Assembly: GCA_937973575.1 (NCBI GenBank)
Contig: CALJKH010000113.1
Coordinates: forward strand, 1 to 5,846
Direction of reading: 5' to 3'
DNA from: an uncultured Solirubrobacterales bacterium
GTDB taxonomy: Bacteria > Actinomycetota > Thermoleophilia > Solirubrobacterales > Solirubrobacteraceae
DNA: 5,846 nt
Shown here one piece after another: positions 1 to 5,061 of this stretch. The first letter of the stretch is position 1; each line of letters opens with the position of its first letter. A program made the translations under genes and the position numbers. Below the pieces are notes generated by a model. It had not been told where the DNA came from, ran no database searches, and worked only from the letters and a program-made list of their open reading frames with translations.

Positions 1-665
1 CCAAGCAGAGCATTTCCGCCGTAACCGGAACCGTATGACCAGATCTCGCGGGTCTCTGGGTAATGCACGATGTACTTGGTGTCTGCGTTGCATGGCCAAG
101 TGACGTCCTGTTGGCCCTCTTCAAGTGGAGCACCAACTGTGTGGATGCACGGCACGAAGTCGCCGTTGTCACCGATCACGTCAAGAGCACCCTGCCCCAT
201 GCGGGTCATCACTCGCATCGAAACGACAACGTAAGGCGAGTCTGTGAGCTCCACGCCAACGTGTGCGATTGATGAGCCAAGTGGGCCCATTGAGAAGGGC
301 ACGACGTACATCGTGCGGCCCTTCATCGCGCCGTCAAAGATCCCGTTCAGCTCTGCACGCATCTCAGCTGGGGCACGCCAGTTGTTGGTCGGCCCAGCGT
401 CGATCTCGTTCTCTGAGCAGATGAACGTCCGGTCCTCAACGCGAGCAACGTCAGCCGGGTCTGAAAGCGCAAGGTAGGAGTTAGGGCGCTTTGCCTCGTT
501 GAGGCGCTGGAATGTGCCAGCGTCAACAAGCTTCTGACAGAGGGCGTCGTACTCAGCCTCTGAACCGTCACACCAGACGACCTCGTCTGGCTTAGTGAGG
601 GCTGCAACCTCTTCTACCCAAGCCTTTAGCTTGGCGTTATTTGTTGGGGCTTCGCTGGTGCTCAC
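1..665 (-). CDS. pckG: Phosphoenolpyruvate carboxykinase (GTP), N-terminal part, runs off left edge
   Basis: Reading the minus strand from a GTG at 665-663 gives 221 full codons with no stop before the window edge, roughly the first third of a family usually near 600 residues. The enzyme interconverts oxaloacetate + GTP with PEP + CO2 + GDP in the cytosol and is the usual gluconeogenic exit from the C4 acids. Seen in the sequence: RVEDRT (about 75-80) and a following NNW near 94-96; RTMYVVPFSMGPLGS (117-131); ELTDSPYVVVSMRVMTRMG (139-157); and SYGSGYGGNALL (210-221), the substrate-binding stretch typical of GTP-type PEPCKs. An AAGGAG five bases upstream fixes the GTG start. It lies downstream of the MaoC gene on the same strand but behind a terminator, so it may have its own promoter, which I could not resolve. 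The family call is very secure. The direction of catalysis here is unknown. Confidence 0.96.
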   Translation of the reverse strand, partial: MSTSEAPTNNAKLKAWVEEVAALTKPDEVVWCDGSEAEYDALCQKLVDAGTFQRLNEAKRPNSYLALSDPADVARVEDRTFICSENEIDAGPTNNWRAPAEMRAELNGIFDGAMKGRTMYVVPFSMGPLGSSIAHVGVELTDSPYVVVSMRVMTRMGQGALDVIGDNGDFVPCIHTVGAPLEEGQQDVTWPCNADTKYIVHYPETREIWSYGSGYGGNALL

Positions 666-670
666 AGGTG

Positions 671-676
671 CTCCTT
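671..676 (-). promoter_or_regulatory. Shine-Dalgarno site of pckG
   Basis: AAGGAG on the minus strand, five bases before the GTG at 665-663. It supports a GTG start that would otherwise be easy to miss, because no ATG occurs close by in this frame. Confidence 0.8.
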
Positions 677-716
677 AGGTTGAAGTCGGCCGGCCGGGGG
701 CGGTCGCCGGGGTCTG

Positions 717-747
717 AAAAGAAAAAGCGCCACGTATTAGGTGACGC
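717..747 (-). terminator. Rho-independent terminator downstream of the MaoC gene
   Basis: On the minus strand GCGTCAC (747-741) pairs with GTGGCGC (733-727) around a 7-base loop, giving a 7-bp stem with one G-U pair. It is followed directly by TTTTTCTTTT (726-717). It lies 60 bases past the MaoC stop codon and about 50 bases before the pckG start, so it should end or attenuate MaoC transcripts before pckG. Confidence 0.75.
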
Positions 748-769
748 AAGAGACCGAATCATGCCGATT

Positions 770-797
770 CCGGCGGCGGTTTGTCGGCCGCCGCCGG
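770..797. repeat. Perfect GC-only inverted repeat (hairpin)
   Basis: CCGGCGGCGG (770-779) and CCGCCGCCGG (788-797) are exact reverse complements around an 8-base spacer, giving a 10-bp all-G/C stem. It begins ten bases past the MaoC stop on the minus strand. No T-tract follows on either side, so it is not a classical terminator. It could act as an mRNA 3'-end stabiliser or as an extra pause site ahead of the true terminator at 717-747. Confidence 0.7.
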
Positions 798-806
798 TGG
801 CTCAGA

Positions 807-1310
807 TCAGGCTGGGCGCTTTGGGATCAGAACGAGGCGCTTGAACTCTGCGACAAGGACTCCGTCTTGATTGTTAACGCGTGTATGAACTTTCACGACA
901 CCTCTGTCGGGCTTGCTCTGTGACTCCTTCACCTCAAGCACCTCAGTCTCGACGAAAAGCGTGTCGCCGTGGAAGACAGGGTTGGGGTGGCTGAGCTCCT
1001 CAGTAGCGAGGTTTGCGATGGCCTTGCCTGAGATGTCGCTGACGCTCATACCGAGAGCAAGCGAGTAAACGAGCGGGCCGACAACAACGTTCTGGCCCTG
1101 CTGGCTCTTGCCGGCGTAGACATCGTTGATGTGAAGCGGATGATGGTTCATCGTGATCAAGCAGAAGAGATGGTCGTCTGCCTCAGTAACTGTCTTGGCT
1201 GGCCAGTGCTTGTAGGTAGCGCCAACCTCAAACTCCTCGAGGTAGCGGCCGTACGAGTGGGCGCCTGATGCTTCGCGTGTCTGCTGGTCTGTTGTGAATT
1301 CGCTGCTCAT
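807..1310 (-). CDS. MaoC-family (single hotdog) enoyl-CoA hydratase/dehydratase, possibly acting on mesaconyl-/beta-methylmalyl-CoA
   Basis: A 167-residue protein from ATG 1310-1308 to TGA. MaoC proteins add or remove water across CoA thioester double bonds. Seen: YGRYLEEFEVG (20-30) before the hotdog fold; TVTEADDHLF (40-49), the usual lead-in helix; the active-site stretch TMNHHPLHIND (53-63); VVVGPLVYSLALG (75-87); ELSHPNPVFHGDTLFVETEV (105-124), matching the late-hotdog 'F/V-x-GDTL' strand; and a closing beta-strand pair. The canonical catalytic Asp of R-hydratases is Asn55 here, while His60 is kept. The next upstream in-frame start is a TTG at 1364 without a ribosome site. The ATG has AGAGG 12 bases ahead, somewhat distant. 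Divergent pairing with malyl-CoA lyase suggests mesaconyl-CoA hydratase (beta-methylmalyl-CoA dehydratase) activity, but that substrate is inferred. Known Mch enzymes are about twice this length. Confidence 0.88.
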   Translation of the reverse strand: MSSEFTTDQQTREASGAHSYGRYLEEFEVGATYKHWPAKTVTEADDHLFCLITMNHHPLHINDVYAGKSQQGQNVVVGPLVYSLALGMSVSDISGKAIANLATEELSHPNPVFHGDTLFVETEVLEVKESQSKPDRGVVKVHTRVNNQDGVLVAEFKRLVLIPKRPA

Positions 1311-1427
1311 TAGTTCTAAATACCTCTTGTTAGGCGGGGGTTTGTTAAAGGGTTCGGCCGTCAAGAATGCCGACTGCCGCTGACGCGTGCGCGTTCCCTG
1401 CCCGGGTGGCTGCCTTGGCGACCCCCG

Positions 1428-1463
1428 GTCAGGTACCGTTCTTCACCGTTCTACGGGCCTGAC
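1428..1463. promoter_or_regulatory. Candidate operator: inverted repeat enclosing tandem direct repeats
   Basis: GTCAGG (1428-1433) and CCTGAC (1458-1463) are reverse complements, and just inside them CCGT (1436-1439) pairs with ACGG (1453-1456). Within this lies ACCGTTCT twice (1435-1442 and 1445-1452), spaced 10 bases apart, one DNA turn. This geometry suits a dimeric regulator such as a LysR-, GntR- or IclR-type protein, though no regulator gene is in the window. It could also fold as RNA if transcription starts upstream of it. Confidence 0.4.
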
Positions 1464-1491
1464 GCCGCGTGCGTTCAAGCCCTAATCCGCC

Positions 1492-1499
1492 TTTTAAAA
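1492..1499 (+). promoter_or_regulatory. Possible -10 region for the malyl-CoA operon
   Basis: TTTTAAAA is the only strongly AT-rich patch shortly upstream of the operon. Taken as a -10 element it would start transcription near 1505, leaving a roughly 15-base leader that just contains the AGGAG ribosome site at 1511-1515. No good -35 hexamer is found 16-18 bases upstream, so this is tentative. Confidence 0.3.
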
Positions 1500-1510
1500 C
1501 CCCGATCAAT

Positions 1511-1515
1511 AGGAG
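1511..1515 (+). promoter_or_regulatory. Shine-Dalgarno site deciding the malyl-CoA lyase start
   Basis: AGGAG followed by four bases and GTG at 1520. It favours this GTG over the GTG at 1469, which has no ribosome site. The resulting N-terminus (VRNPRDFFKPMAIGAPEP) lines up with the start of Chloroflexus-type malyl-CoA lyases as I remember them. Confidence 0.75.
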
Positions 1516-1519
1516 CATC

Positions 1520-2578
1520 GTGAGAAATCCCCGCGACTTCTTCAAGCCGATGGCCATCGGCGCACCAGAGCCACTGACAGAGATTCCATTCCCGCCGTCA
1601 CGGATGATCCATTTCCTCGACTTCAGTAACGAGAAGATGGTCGCCAAGGTGCCTGACATCGCACCGACAGTCGACATCCTCCTCGGCAACCTCGAGGACG
1701 CAGTCCCAGTTGACCGCAAGGAAGCCGCCCGCGCAGGCCTCATCAAGGTCGGCAAGGAGATGGACTTGGGCGCCACGCAGCTGTGGACACGAATCAACGC
1801 CCTTGAATCACCGTGGGTACTTGACGACCTCACACAGGTAGTCAGCGAGATTGGCGACAAGCTCGATGTAGTGATGGTCCCCAAGGTCGAAGGCCCATGG
1901 GACATTCACTTCGTTGACCGCACGCTCGCCCTCCTTGAGGCGAAGGCCGGCCTGACAAAGCCGATCCTGATCCACGCGATCCTTGAGACAGCTCAGGGAG
2001 TTGCGAACCTTGAGGAGATCGCTTGCGCGTCACCTCGAATCCAGGGCATGAGCTTTGGCCCAGCTGACCTTGCAGCATCACGCCGCATGAAGACCACCCG
2101 CGTCGGCGGCGGCCATCCTGGCTACCAGTCGATCAGCGATCCGGTTAACACTGAGGACTTCACTGAGGGTCGTGACTACTTCCAGCAGGATCCTTGGCAC
2201 TACTCAATCGCTCGCATGGTTGACGCCTGCACTTCAGTTGGAGCTCTCCCCTTCTACGGTCCGTTTGGCGACATCAAGGATGTTGTTGCCTGCGAGACAC
2301 AGTTCCGCTCGGCCTTCCTGCTCGGTTGTGTCGGCGCTTGGTCACTGCACCCAGCGCAGATCGCAATCGCCAAGAAGGTCTTCTCACCGGATCCGGACGA
2401 AGTTGCATTCGCCAAGAAGGTCATTGAGGCAATCCCAGACGGCCGCGGAGTGCACATGATCGACGGCAAGATGCAGGACGACGCCACCTGGAAGCAGTGC
2501 AAGGTGATGGTCGACCTCGCTGAGATGCTCGCCAGCCGGGATCCCGAGATGGCCAAGCTCTACGGAATGGAGTCATAA
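1520..2578 (+). CDS. mcl: L-malyl-CoA / beta-methylmalyl-CoA lyase (Chloroflexus-type, HpcH/HpaI-CitE superfamily)
   Basis: A 352-residue TIM-barrel lyase that cleaves malyl-CoA to acetyl-CoA + glyoxylate, reversibly and Mg2+-dependently. Relatives also handle beta-methylmalyl-CoA and citramalyl-CoA. Seen: SRMIHFL (27-33); NLEDAVP (57-63); RIN with Arg91; MVPKVEGPWDIHFVD (119-133); ILETAQG with Glu156; and SFGPADLAASR with Asp183. The Arg91/Glu156/Asp183 spacing equals that of the Arg76/Glu141/Asp168 substrate and metal residues I recall for Rhodobacter Mcl1. Next come KTTRVGGGHPGYQ (191-203), QQDPWHYSIARMVDAC (222-237), YGPFGDI (246-252), WSLHPAQI with His277, and GKMQDDATWKQCKVMVDLAE (316-335) in the C-terminal CoA-closing domain. 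Length and both ends match the family, so it looks intact. First gene of the operon: its TAA directly abuts the next ATG. Substrate range beyond malyl-CoA is inferred. Confidence 0.93.
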   Translation: MRNPRDFFKPMAIGAPEPLTEIPFPPSRMIHFLDFSNEKMVAKVPDIAPTVDILLGNLEDAVPVDRKEAARAGLIKVGKEMDLGATQLWTRINALESPWVLDDLTQVVSEIGDKLDVVMVPKVEGPWDIHFVDRTLALLEAKAGLTKPILIHAILETAQGVANLEEIACASPRIQGMSFGPADLAASRRMKTTRVGGGHPGYQSISDPVNTEDFTEGRDYFQQDPWHYSIARMVDACTSVGALPFYGPFGDIKDVVACETQFRSAFLLGCVGAWSLHPAQIAIAKKVFSPDPDEVAFAKKVIEAIPDGRGVHMIDGKMQDDATWKQCKVMVDLAEMLASRDPEMAKLYGMES

Positions 2579-3790
2579 ATGAGGTTTTACGAATACGAAG
2601 CGCGGGAGATCGTCAAGCGCGCTGGCATCCCAGTAACTGATTACGGCTTCACTCGTGATGCAGCCGAGGCGAAGGAAATCGCTGCCCGCATTGAAGGCCC
2701 AACAGTGATTAAGAGCCAGGTGCTCTCCGGTGGCCGCATGAAGGCCGGTGGAGTCCAGTTCGCTGACACTCCTGAAGAGGCTCAGGCTCACGCTGAGAAC
2801 GTTCTCAAGCTTGAGATCAACGGCCAGATGCCACGCGGCATCCTCGTTGACCCAAAGGCTGACATTGACCAAGAGTTCTATGTCGGCGTTGTTTGGGACG
2901 GCACAGCAAAGAAGCCAGTGATCATCTTCTCCCCTGTTGGAGGAATTGACATTGAGCAGGTAGCCGAGGAGCAGCCAGACAAGGTTGGCCGCAGGCACTT
3001 CAGCAACATCCTTCCGTTCGGTGACTATGAGGCCAAGGAAGTAATCGCCTCAACTGGAGTCACCGGCAGCGACCTCAACAAGCTCGTCCCGATCGTGACG
3101 AAGCTTGCCAAGCTCTTTGTTGAGAAGGACATGACGCTCGCTGAGATCAACCCCCTCGGCAAGCTCAAGGACGGCAGCTTCGTAGCCCTCGATGCCCACA
3201 TGGACATGGAGAACGAAGCTCGTGGCCGCCATAAGAAGCTACTCGCTGACCTTGGAGTTGGCGACGAGGAAACACGTGAGGCTCGTGAGCCCACGCCGTT
3301 TGAGCTCGCTGGCGAAGAGGTTGACTCAATGGACCACCGTGGCGTTGCAGGCAACGTCACAGAGTTCGACGGCAACCTTGGTCTCGTAATTGGCGCTGGT
3401 GGCGGCTCGCTCACCCTGTTTGACGCGGTTCGCGCACACGGTGGCAAGCCAGCCAACTACTGCGAAATCGGTGGCAACCCATCGGTTAAGAAGTCATGCG
3501 GCCTTGCCAAGCTTGTTCTCCAGAAGCCGGGCGTCGACAAGATCGCAGTGATGATGAGCATCGTCTCCAACACTCGCGTCGACATCGTTGCCCGCGGAGT
3601 CATCAAGGCCTGCCTTGAACTCGGCATGGACCCTGCGGAGAAGATTGCGATCTTCCGCATTCCAGGCGCATGGGAGGACGAAGGCTTCGCAATCCTCGAC
3701 AAGTACGGCGTCGAGTACGCAGACAGGTCCGTTTCATTGCATGAGGCTGCCAACCGGGCAGTCCAGAAGATCCAGGGAGCAGCAGCATGA
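2579..3790 (+). CDS. mtkA: Malate-CoA ligase-like / succinyl-CoA synthetase-like beta subunit (ATP-grasp)
   Basis: A 403-residue beta subunit of an acyl-CoA synthetase (NDP-forming). With the next gene it would make malyl-CoA from malate, CoA and ATP/GTP via a phosphohistidine, or run backwards. Seen: N-terminal YEYEAREIVKRAGIPV (4-19), the usual start of this fold; the ATP-grasp loop VIKSQVLSGGRMKAGGVQF (43-61), SucC-like; QEFYVGVVWD (98-107); AEINPL with Asn191 and ALDAHMD with Asp205, at the 14-residue spacing of the SucC Mg2+ ligands; then a flavodoxin-like C-domain with GLVIGAGGGSLTLFDAV (268-284) and CEIGGNPS (295-302). The last two differ from the usual NGAGLAMATMD and DVGGGA motifs of SucC and MtkA. 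The ATG abuts the mcl stop, with GGAG six bases ahead, implying translational coupling. The malate assignment rests on the mcl neighbour. Succinate is the main alternative, so the symbol is provisional. Confidence 0.8.
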   Translation: MRFYEYEAREIVKRAGIPVTDYGFTRDAAEAKEIAARIEGPTVIKSQVLSGGRMKAGGVQFADTPEEAQAHAENVLKLEINGQMPRGILVDPKADIDQEFYVGVVWDGTAKKPVIIFSPVGGIDIEQVAEEQPDKVGRRHFSNILPFGDYEAKEVIASTGVTGSDLNKLVPIVTKLAKLFVEKDMTLAEINPLGKLKDGSFVALDAHMDMENEARGRHKKLLADLGVGDEETREAREPTPFELAGEEVDSMDHRGVAGNVTEFDGNLGLVIGAGGGSLTLFDAVRAHGGKPANYCEIGGNPSVKKSCGLAKLVLQKPGVDKIAVMMSIVSNTRVDIVARGVIKACLELGMDPAEKIAIFRIPGAWEDEGFAILDKYGVEYADRSVSLHEAANRAVQKIQGAAA

Positions 3791-4707
3791 GCATCCTCGT
3801 AAATGAAGAGACAACATTCATCGTTCAGGGCATTACTGGCCGTGAGGCCGTGAACCTGACCCGTGAGTGCCTTGACTACGGCAAGGGCGCCAAGGTTGTT
3901 GGTGGCGTCACACCAGGTCGTTTGGGCCGCGAGGTCCACGGCGTACCAGTGTTCGACACCGTCGCCCAGGCAGTCGCCCACCATGGCAAGCCAATTGATG
4001 GCTCAGTCGTGACTGTGCCACCCGCATTCACCAAGGACGCTGTTGTTGAGGCGATCGAGAACGGCATCAAGCTGATCGTGATCGTCACAGAGCGCATCCC
4101 ACGCGGTGACGTTGCCCAGATGGTTGAGCTTGCGAACCTTCGCGGTGCTCGCATCATCGGGCCTAACTGCCTCGGGATCATCGTTCCTGACGTGATCAAG
4201 ATGGGCGGCATCGGCGGCCCAGCTAAGGATGCAGCCAAGTCCTACACCCCGGGTTCGGTTGGAGTAATCAGCCGTTCGGGCGGTATGACAACTGAGATGT
4301 CCTCAACGCTGACAGCAGCTGGCCTTGGCCAGAGCACTGCTGTCTCAATCGGCGGCGACGCAATCATCGGGTCGAGCTATGCAGAGCTGATGCCGCTGTT
4401 CGAGGCAGATGAGCAGACAGAGGCAATCGTTATCTACACAGAGCCAGGCGGCCGCATGGAAGCCGAGCTGGCCAAGTGGGTTAAGGACAACAACTCTCGC
4501 CTTCCGATCGTTGCCTTCATGGCAGGTCGGTTCATGGACGAGATGCCCGGCATGAGCTTCGGCCACGCTGGCACCATCGTTGAAGGCAAGGAAGACACTG
4601 CCACTGAGAAGATCGCCCGCCTCGCAGAGGCTGGCATTGTGGTGGCCGAGGAGATCTCCGAGATCCCCGAACTTGTCAAGCAAGCAATCGCGAACAGGAA
4701 GGGCTGA
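3787..4707 (+). CDS. mtkB: Malate-CoA ligase-like / succinyl-CoA synthetase-like alpha subunit
   Basis: A 306-residue CoA-binding subunit carrying the phosphorylated histidine of the ligase. Seen: Rossmann/CoA-binding VQGITGREAVN (13-23); GGVTPGRLGREVHGVPVFDT (39-58); VPPAFTKDAV (78-87); VTERIPRGD (100-108) where SucD has a similar turn; RIIGPNCLGII (122-132); GSVGVISRSGGMTTE (156-170); YTEPGG with Glu219 in the place of the SucD Glu that orients the phosphohistidine; and FGHAGTI with His260, the expected phosphorylation site. All catalytic hallmarks are present and the length is normal (SucD about 290). The start overlaps the beta-subunit stop by four bases (ATGA), with AGGGAG seven bases ahead, so the two subunits should be made in equal amounts. 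Which acid is used, malate or succinate, cannot be told from these motifs. Operon context favours malate. Confidence 0.85.
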   Translation: MSILVNEETTFIVQGITGREAVNLTRECLDYGKGAKVVGGVTPGRLGREVHGVPVFDTVAQAVAHHGKPIDGSVVTVPPAFTKDAVVEAIENGIKLIVIVTERIPRGDVAQMVELANLRGARIIGPNCLGIIVPDVIKMGGIGGPAKDAAKSYTPGSVGVISRSGGMTTEMSSTLTAAGLGQSTAVSIGGDAIIGSSYAELMPLFEADEQTEAIVIYTEPGGRMEAELAKWVKDNNSRLPIVAFMAGRFMDEMPGMSFGHAGTIVEGKEDTATEKIARLAEAGIVVAEEISEIPELVKQAIANRKG

Positions 4708-4712
4708 TCAAC

Positions 4713-4940
4713 ATGGACGGAGTCTTTATTTCAGTTGAGGTCAGCGGAGACGTAGCCTCAGACCCAGCTGTTGGCGCAAAGCTTGAGGAGGTTTGCCCAG
4801 TGAGCATTTTCAAGGGCACCGACGCGGGCGTAGAGATCGTCGCTGAGAACCTTGATGAGTGCGTTCTTTGTGGTCTTTGCCAGGACGCAGCACCAGGCAA
4901 GGTCACTGTGACCAAGCTCTACTCAGGCGAGACGCTCTAG
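4713..4940 (+). CDS. Small ferredoxin with a single predicted [4Fe-4S] cluster
   Basis: A 75-residue acidic cytosolic protein with exactly four cysteines: Cys28 in VCPVSIF, and Cys50, Cys53, Cys56 in CVLCGLC. In a bacterial two-cluster ferredoxin, one cluster is held by the CP cysteine of motif one plus the three CxxCxxC cysteines of motif two. That set is kept here. The other set is gone: positions 18, 21 and 24 are Pro, Gly and Leu, and the motif-two CP cysteine is Ala60 before Pro61. The pattern resembles FixX-like ferredoxins. AGGAAGGG (4696-4703) lies nine bases before the ATG, and the gene starts five bases after the ligase alpha stop, so it is the fourth operon gene. A terminator follows 30 bases on. 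Its redox partner is unknown, and nothing in malyl-CoA chemistry needs electrons. Confidence 0.82.
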   Translation: MDGVFISVEVSGDVASDPAVGAKLEEVCPVSIFKGTDAGVEIVAENLDECVLCGLCQDAAPGKVTVTKLYSGETL

Positions 4941-4970
4941 CGCCTTCTCGAGCAACAGCATTCGTTTCAG

Positions 4971-4999
4971 AGGGGCGGCCATCAGGTCGCCCCTTTTTT
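4971..4999 (+). terminator. Rho-independent terminator of the mcl-mtkA-mtkB-ferredoxin operon
   Basis: AGGGGCGGCC (4971-4980) pairs with GGTCGCCCCT (4985-4994) as a 10-bp stem with one G-U pair and an ATCA loop, followed by a run of six T (4994-4999). It lies 30 bases past the ferredoxin stop and separates the operon from the propeller gene. Confidence 0.93.
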
Positions 5000-5026
5000 G
5001 TTCCCGTATAGATCCTGTGACCGTGC

Positions 5027-5056
5027 TTGACACGGCGTCATCGAACTGAGTGAATA
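5027..5056 (+). promoter_or_regulatory. Possible promoter of the beta-propeller gene
   Basis: A perfect -35 hexamer TTGACA (5027-5032) sits just after the operon terminator. Seventeen bases on is GTGAAT (5050-5055), a weak -10 that keeps only the final AAT. If used, transcription would begin at or very near the ATG at 5062, which itself lacks a good ribosome site. The -35 is convincing; the -10 is not. Confidence 0.42.
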
Positions 5057-5061
5057 CAGGT

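Larger units (their letters stand above)
1311..1519. promoter_or_regulatory. Divergent intergenic control region between the MaoC gene and the malyl-CoA operon
   Basis: About 210 bases with no convincing gene. Both divergent transcripts must start here unless MaoC is transcribed from inside the operon. It contains an inverted repeat enclosing tandem repeats (1428-1463), two imperfect copies of a CTGACG...GTGCG...TTC motif (1380-1396 and 1459-1476), an AT-rich patch TTTTAAAA (1492-1499) facing the operon, and TTTAACAAA (1341-1349 on the minus strand) facing MaoC. I recognise no riboswitch or known operator consensus. Confidence 0.6.

Noticed and set aside
63..477. Plus-strand frames opposite pckG.
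   Set aside because: The minus strand encodes unmistakable PEPCK motifs through the whole stretch.
1311..1364. TTG start at 1364 for the MaoC gene, adding 18 residues.
   Set aside because: A rare start codon without a ribosome site, and the extension falls in the intergenic control region. ATG 1310 is more likely.
1336..1364. TTGACG (minus strand, 1364-1359) with TTTAAC as a MaoC promoter.
   Set aside because: The spacing between the two elements is only about 11-12 bases, too short for a sigma-70-type promoter, and no better -10 lies at 16-18 bases.
1469..1519. Upstream GTG start for malyl-CoA lyase, adding 17 residues.
   Set aside because: No ribosome site precedes it and the added Pro-rich segment does not resemble the family. 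GTG 1520 has AGGAG four bases ahead and gives the expected N-terminus.
3457..3984. Long minus-strand open frame across the ligase subunit junction.
   Set aside because: It is antisense to two well-supported genes, has no family features or ribosome site, and is explained by codon composition of the real frames.
4345..4683. Overlapping minus-strand frames inside the ligase alpha gene.
   Set aside because: Shadow frames of a conserved coding sequence, with no recognisable domain.
2579..4707. Assigning the ligase pair simply as TCA-cycle succinyl-CoA synthetase sucCD.
   Set aside because: Not excluded by motifs, but tight coupling to malyl-CoA lyase and the unusual beta C-domain make a malate-CoA ligase role more likely; kept as the stated alternative.
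5050..5061. In-frame GTG at 5050 as an alternative start of the propeller protein.
   Set aside because: It has no ribosome site and would only prepend four residues to an already typical signal peptide; ATG 5062 is simpler.
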